This document shows, one piece after another, positions 63,895 through 64,000 of a stretch of DNA of 64,000 bases. The number at the start of each line of letters is the position of its first letter. Position 1 is the stretch's first letter. Position numbers and translations under genes: made by a program. The notes under the pieces were generated by a model. It did no database searches. It saw nothing but the letters and a program-made list of their open reading frames with translations, and was not told where the DNA came from. Source of the DNA: Desulfobulbaceae bacterium (GTDB lineage: Bacteria; Desulfobacterota; Desulfobulbia; Desulfobulbales; Desulfocapsaceae); the NCBI GenBank assembly GCA_024227155.1, contig JAAELB010000101.1:1-64000 (forward strand), written 5' to 3'.

Positions 63895-63940
63895 TTAGTG
63901 CCTTACTCAATAAAAACAGCAATAAAAAACAGGTAGCGCA
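63895..63940. repeat. Dispersed hairpin repeat, copy D (partial)
   Basis: AGTGCCTTACTC (63897-63908) followed by GCAATAAAAAAC matches the reverse complement of copy C at 27816-27913. No closing AAGGCACT box is seen before the window ends, so the copy is partial or strongly diverged. The final 60 nt of the window hold no recognised feature. Confidence 0.55.
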
Positions 63941-64000
63941 GACTCCGAGAAAAATGGAAAGTATTTTAACATTAGGAACTTAAACTAACCTCCGTGGCAC

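Noticed and set aside
1..64000. CRISPR array, rRNA, tRNA or prophage
   Set aside because: I saw no regularly spaced direct repeats, no rRNA or tRNA signatures and no phage structural or integrase genes.

Overview
The window looks like a chromosomal segment of a moderately AT-rich, anaerobic Desulfobacterota bacterium, most likely a Desulfobulbales-type sulfate reducer or propionate metaboliser. I infer this from a complete methylmalonyl-CoA pathway with a sodium-pump decarboxylase and a transcarboxylase-like operon, an EtfA with two N-terminal [4Fe-4S] clusters, a PxxKW cysteine-rich protein, and the fab/plsX/rpmF/nrdR/ribD gene order. No rRNA, tRNA, CRISPR array, phage or complete insertion sequence was recognised. 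Family assignments come from reading motifs, not from searches.

Layout. 1-2.7 kb (minus): roadblock protein, MglA-type GTPase and a large acidic protein of unknown function that runs off the window start. 3.1-8.0 kb (mostly plus): tatD, yggS, orphan pilC, an IHF-type gene and an orphan ParB-like gene. 8.1-18.9 kb (minus): yceD-rpmF-plsX-fabH, then an acyl-CoA dehydrogenase with etfB-etfA, then fabG-acpP-fabF-rpiB and nrdR-ribD. 19.2-26.6 kb: mlaC, two YejB/YejE-type permeases, RNase D, a CBS-ACT protein, an HDAC-like deacetylase and a YhdH/AcuI-type reductase. 27.1-36.9 kb: two modules of propionate metabolism, each headed by a closely related TetR-type regulator: tetR1-mmdADCB, and tetR2-mce-mcm followed by meaB; then a gamma-class carbonic anhydrase-like gene. 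37.1-45.7 kb (minus): separately terminated acs, then sucC, sucD, 12S-type carboxyltransferase, a small monooxygenase-fold protein, a tiny OadG-tail-like protein and the 5S/biotin subunit. 46.3-52.9 kb (plus): Cache-PAS sensor kinase, NtrC-type regulator, a sigma-54 promoter, an acetate/succinate permease and a CoA-transferase/GNAT fusion. 53.1-57.4 kb (minus): an M50-like pseudoprotease, a second acyl-CoA synthetase and an OFA-type transporter. 58.3-63.8 kb (plus): ffh-rpsP-khpA-rimM-trmD-RNA methyltransferase-rplS-rnhB-yraN.

How the genes fit together. Acetate or propionate would be taken up by the permease and MFS transporter, activated by the two AMP-forming synthetases or the CoA-transferase, and interconverted with succinyl-CoA by carboxyltransferase, epimerase, B12-dependent mutase and succinyl-CoA synthetase. 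The mmd complex can couple methylmalonyl-CoA decarboxylation to sodium export. A palindrome, GTAACAATGTTAC, occurs exactly upstream of both tetR genes and nearly exactly upstream of acs, which suggests a local regulon.

Most notable non-coding items: a 153-bp MITE-like element with 8-bp target duplications (IS66-like hallmarks); a dispersed hairpin repeat family with AGTGCCTT boxes, in which two copies have different but self-complementary stems around a shared loop; a clean sigma-54 promoter with an upstream palindrome; and a long hairpin between rplS and rnhB.
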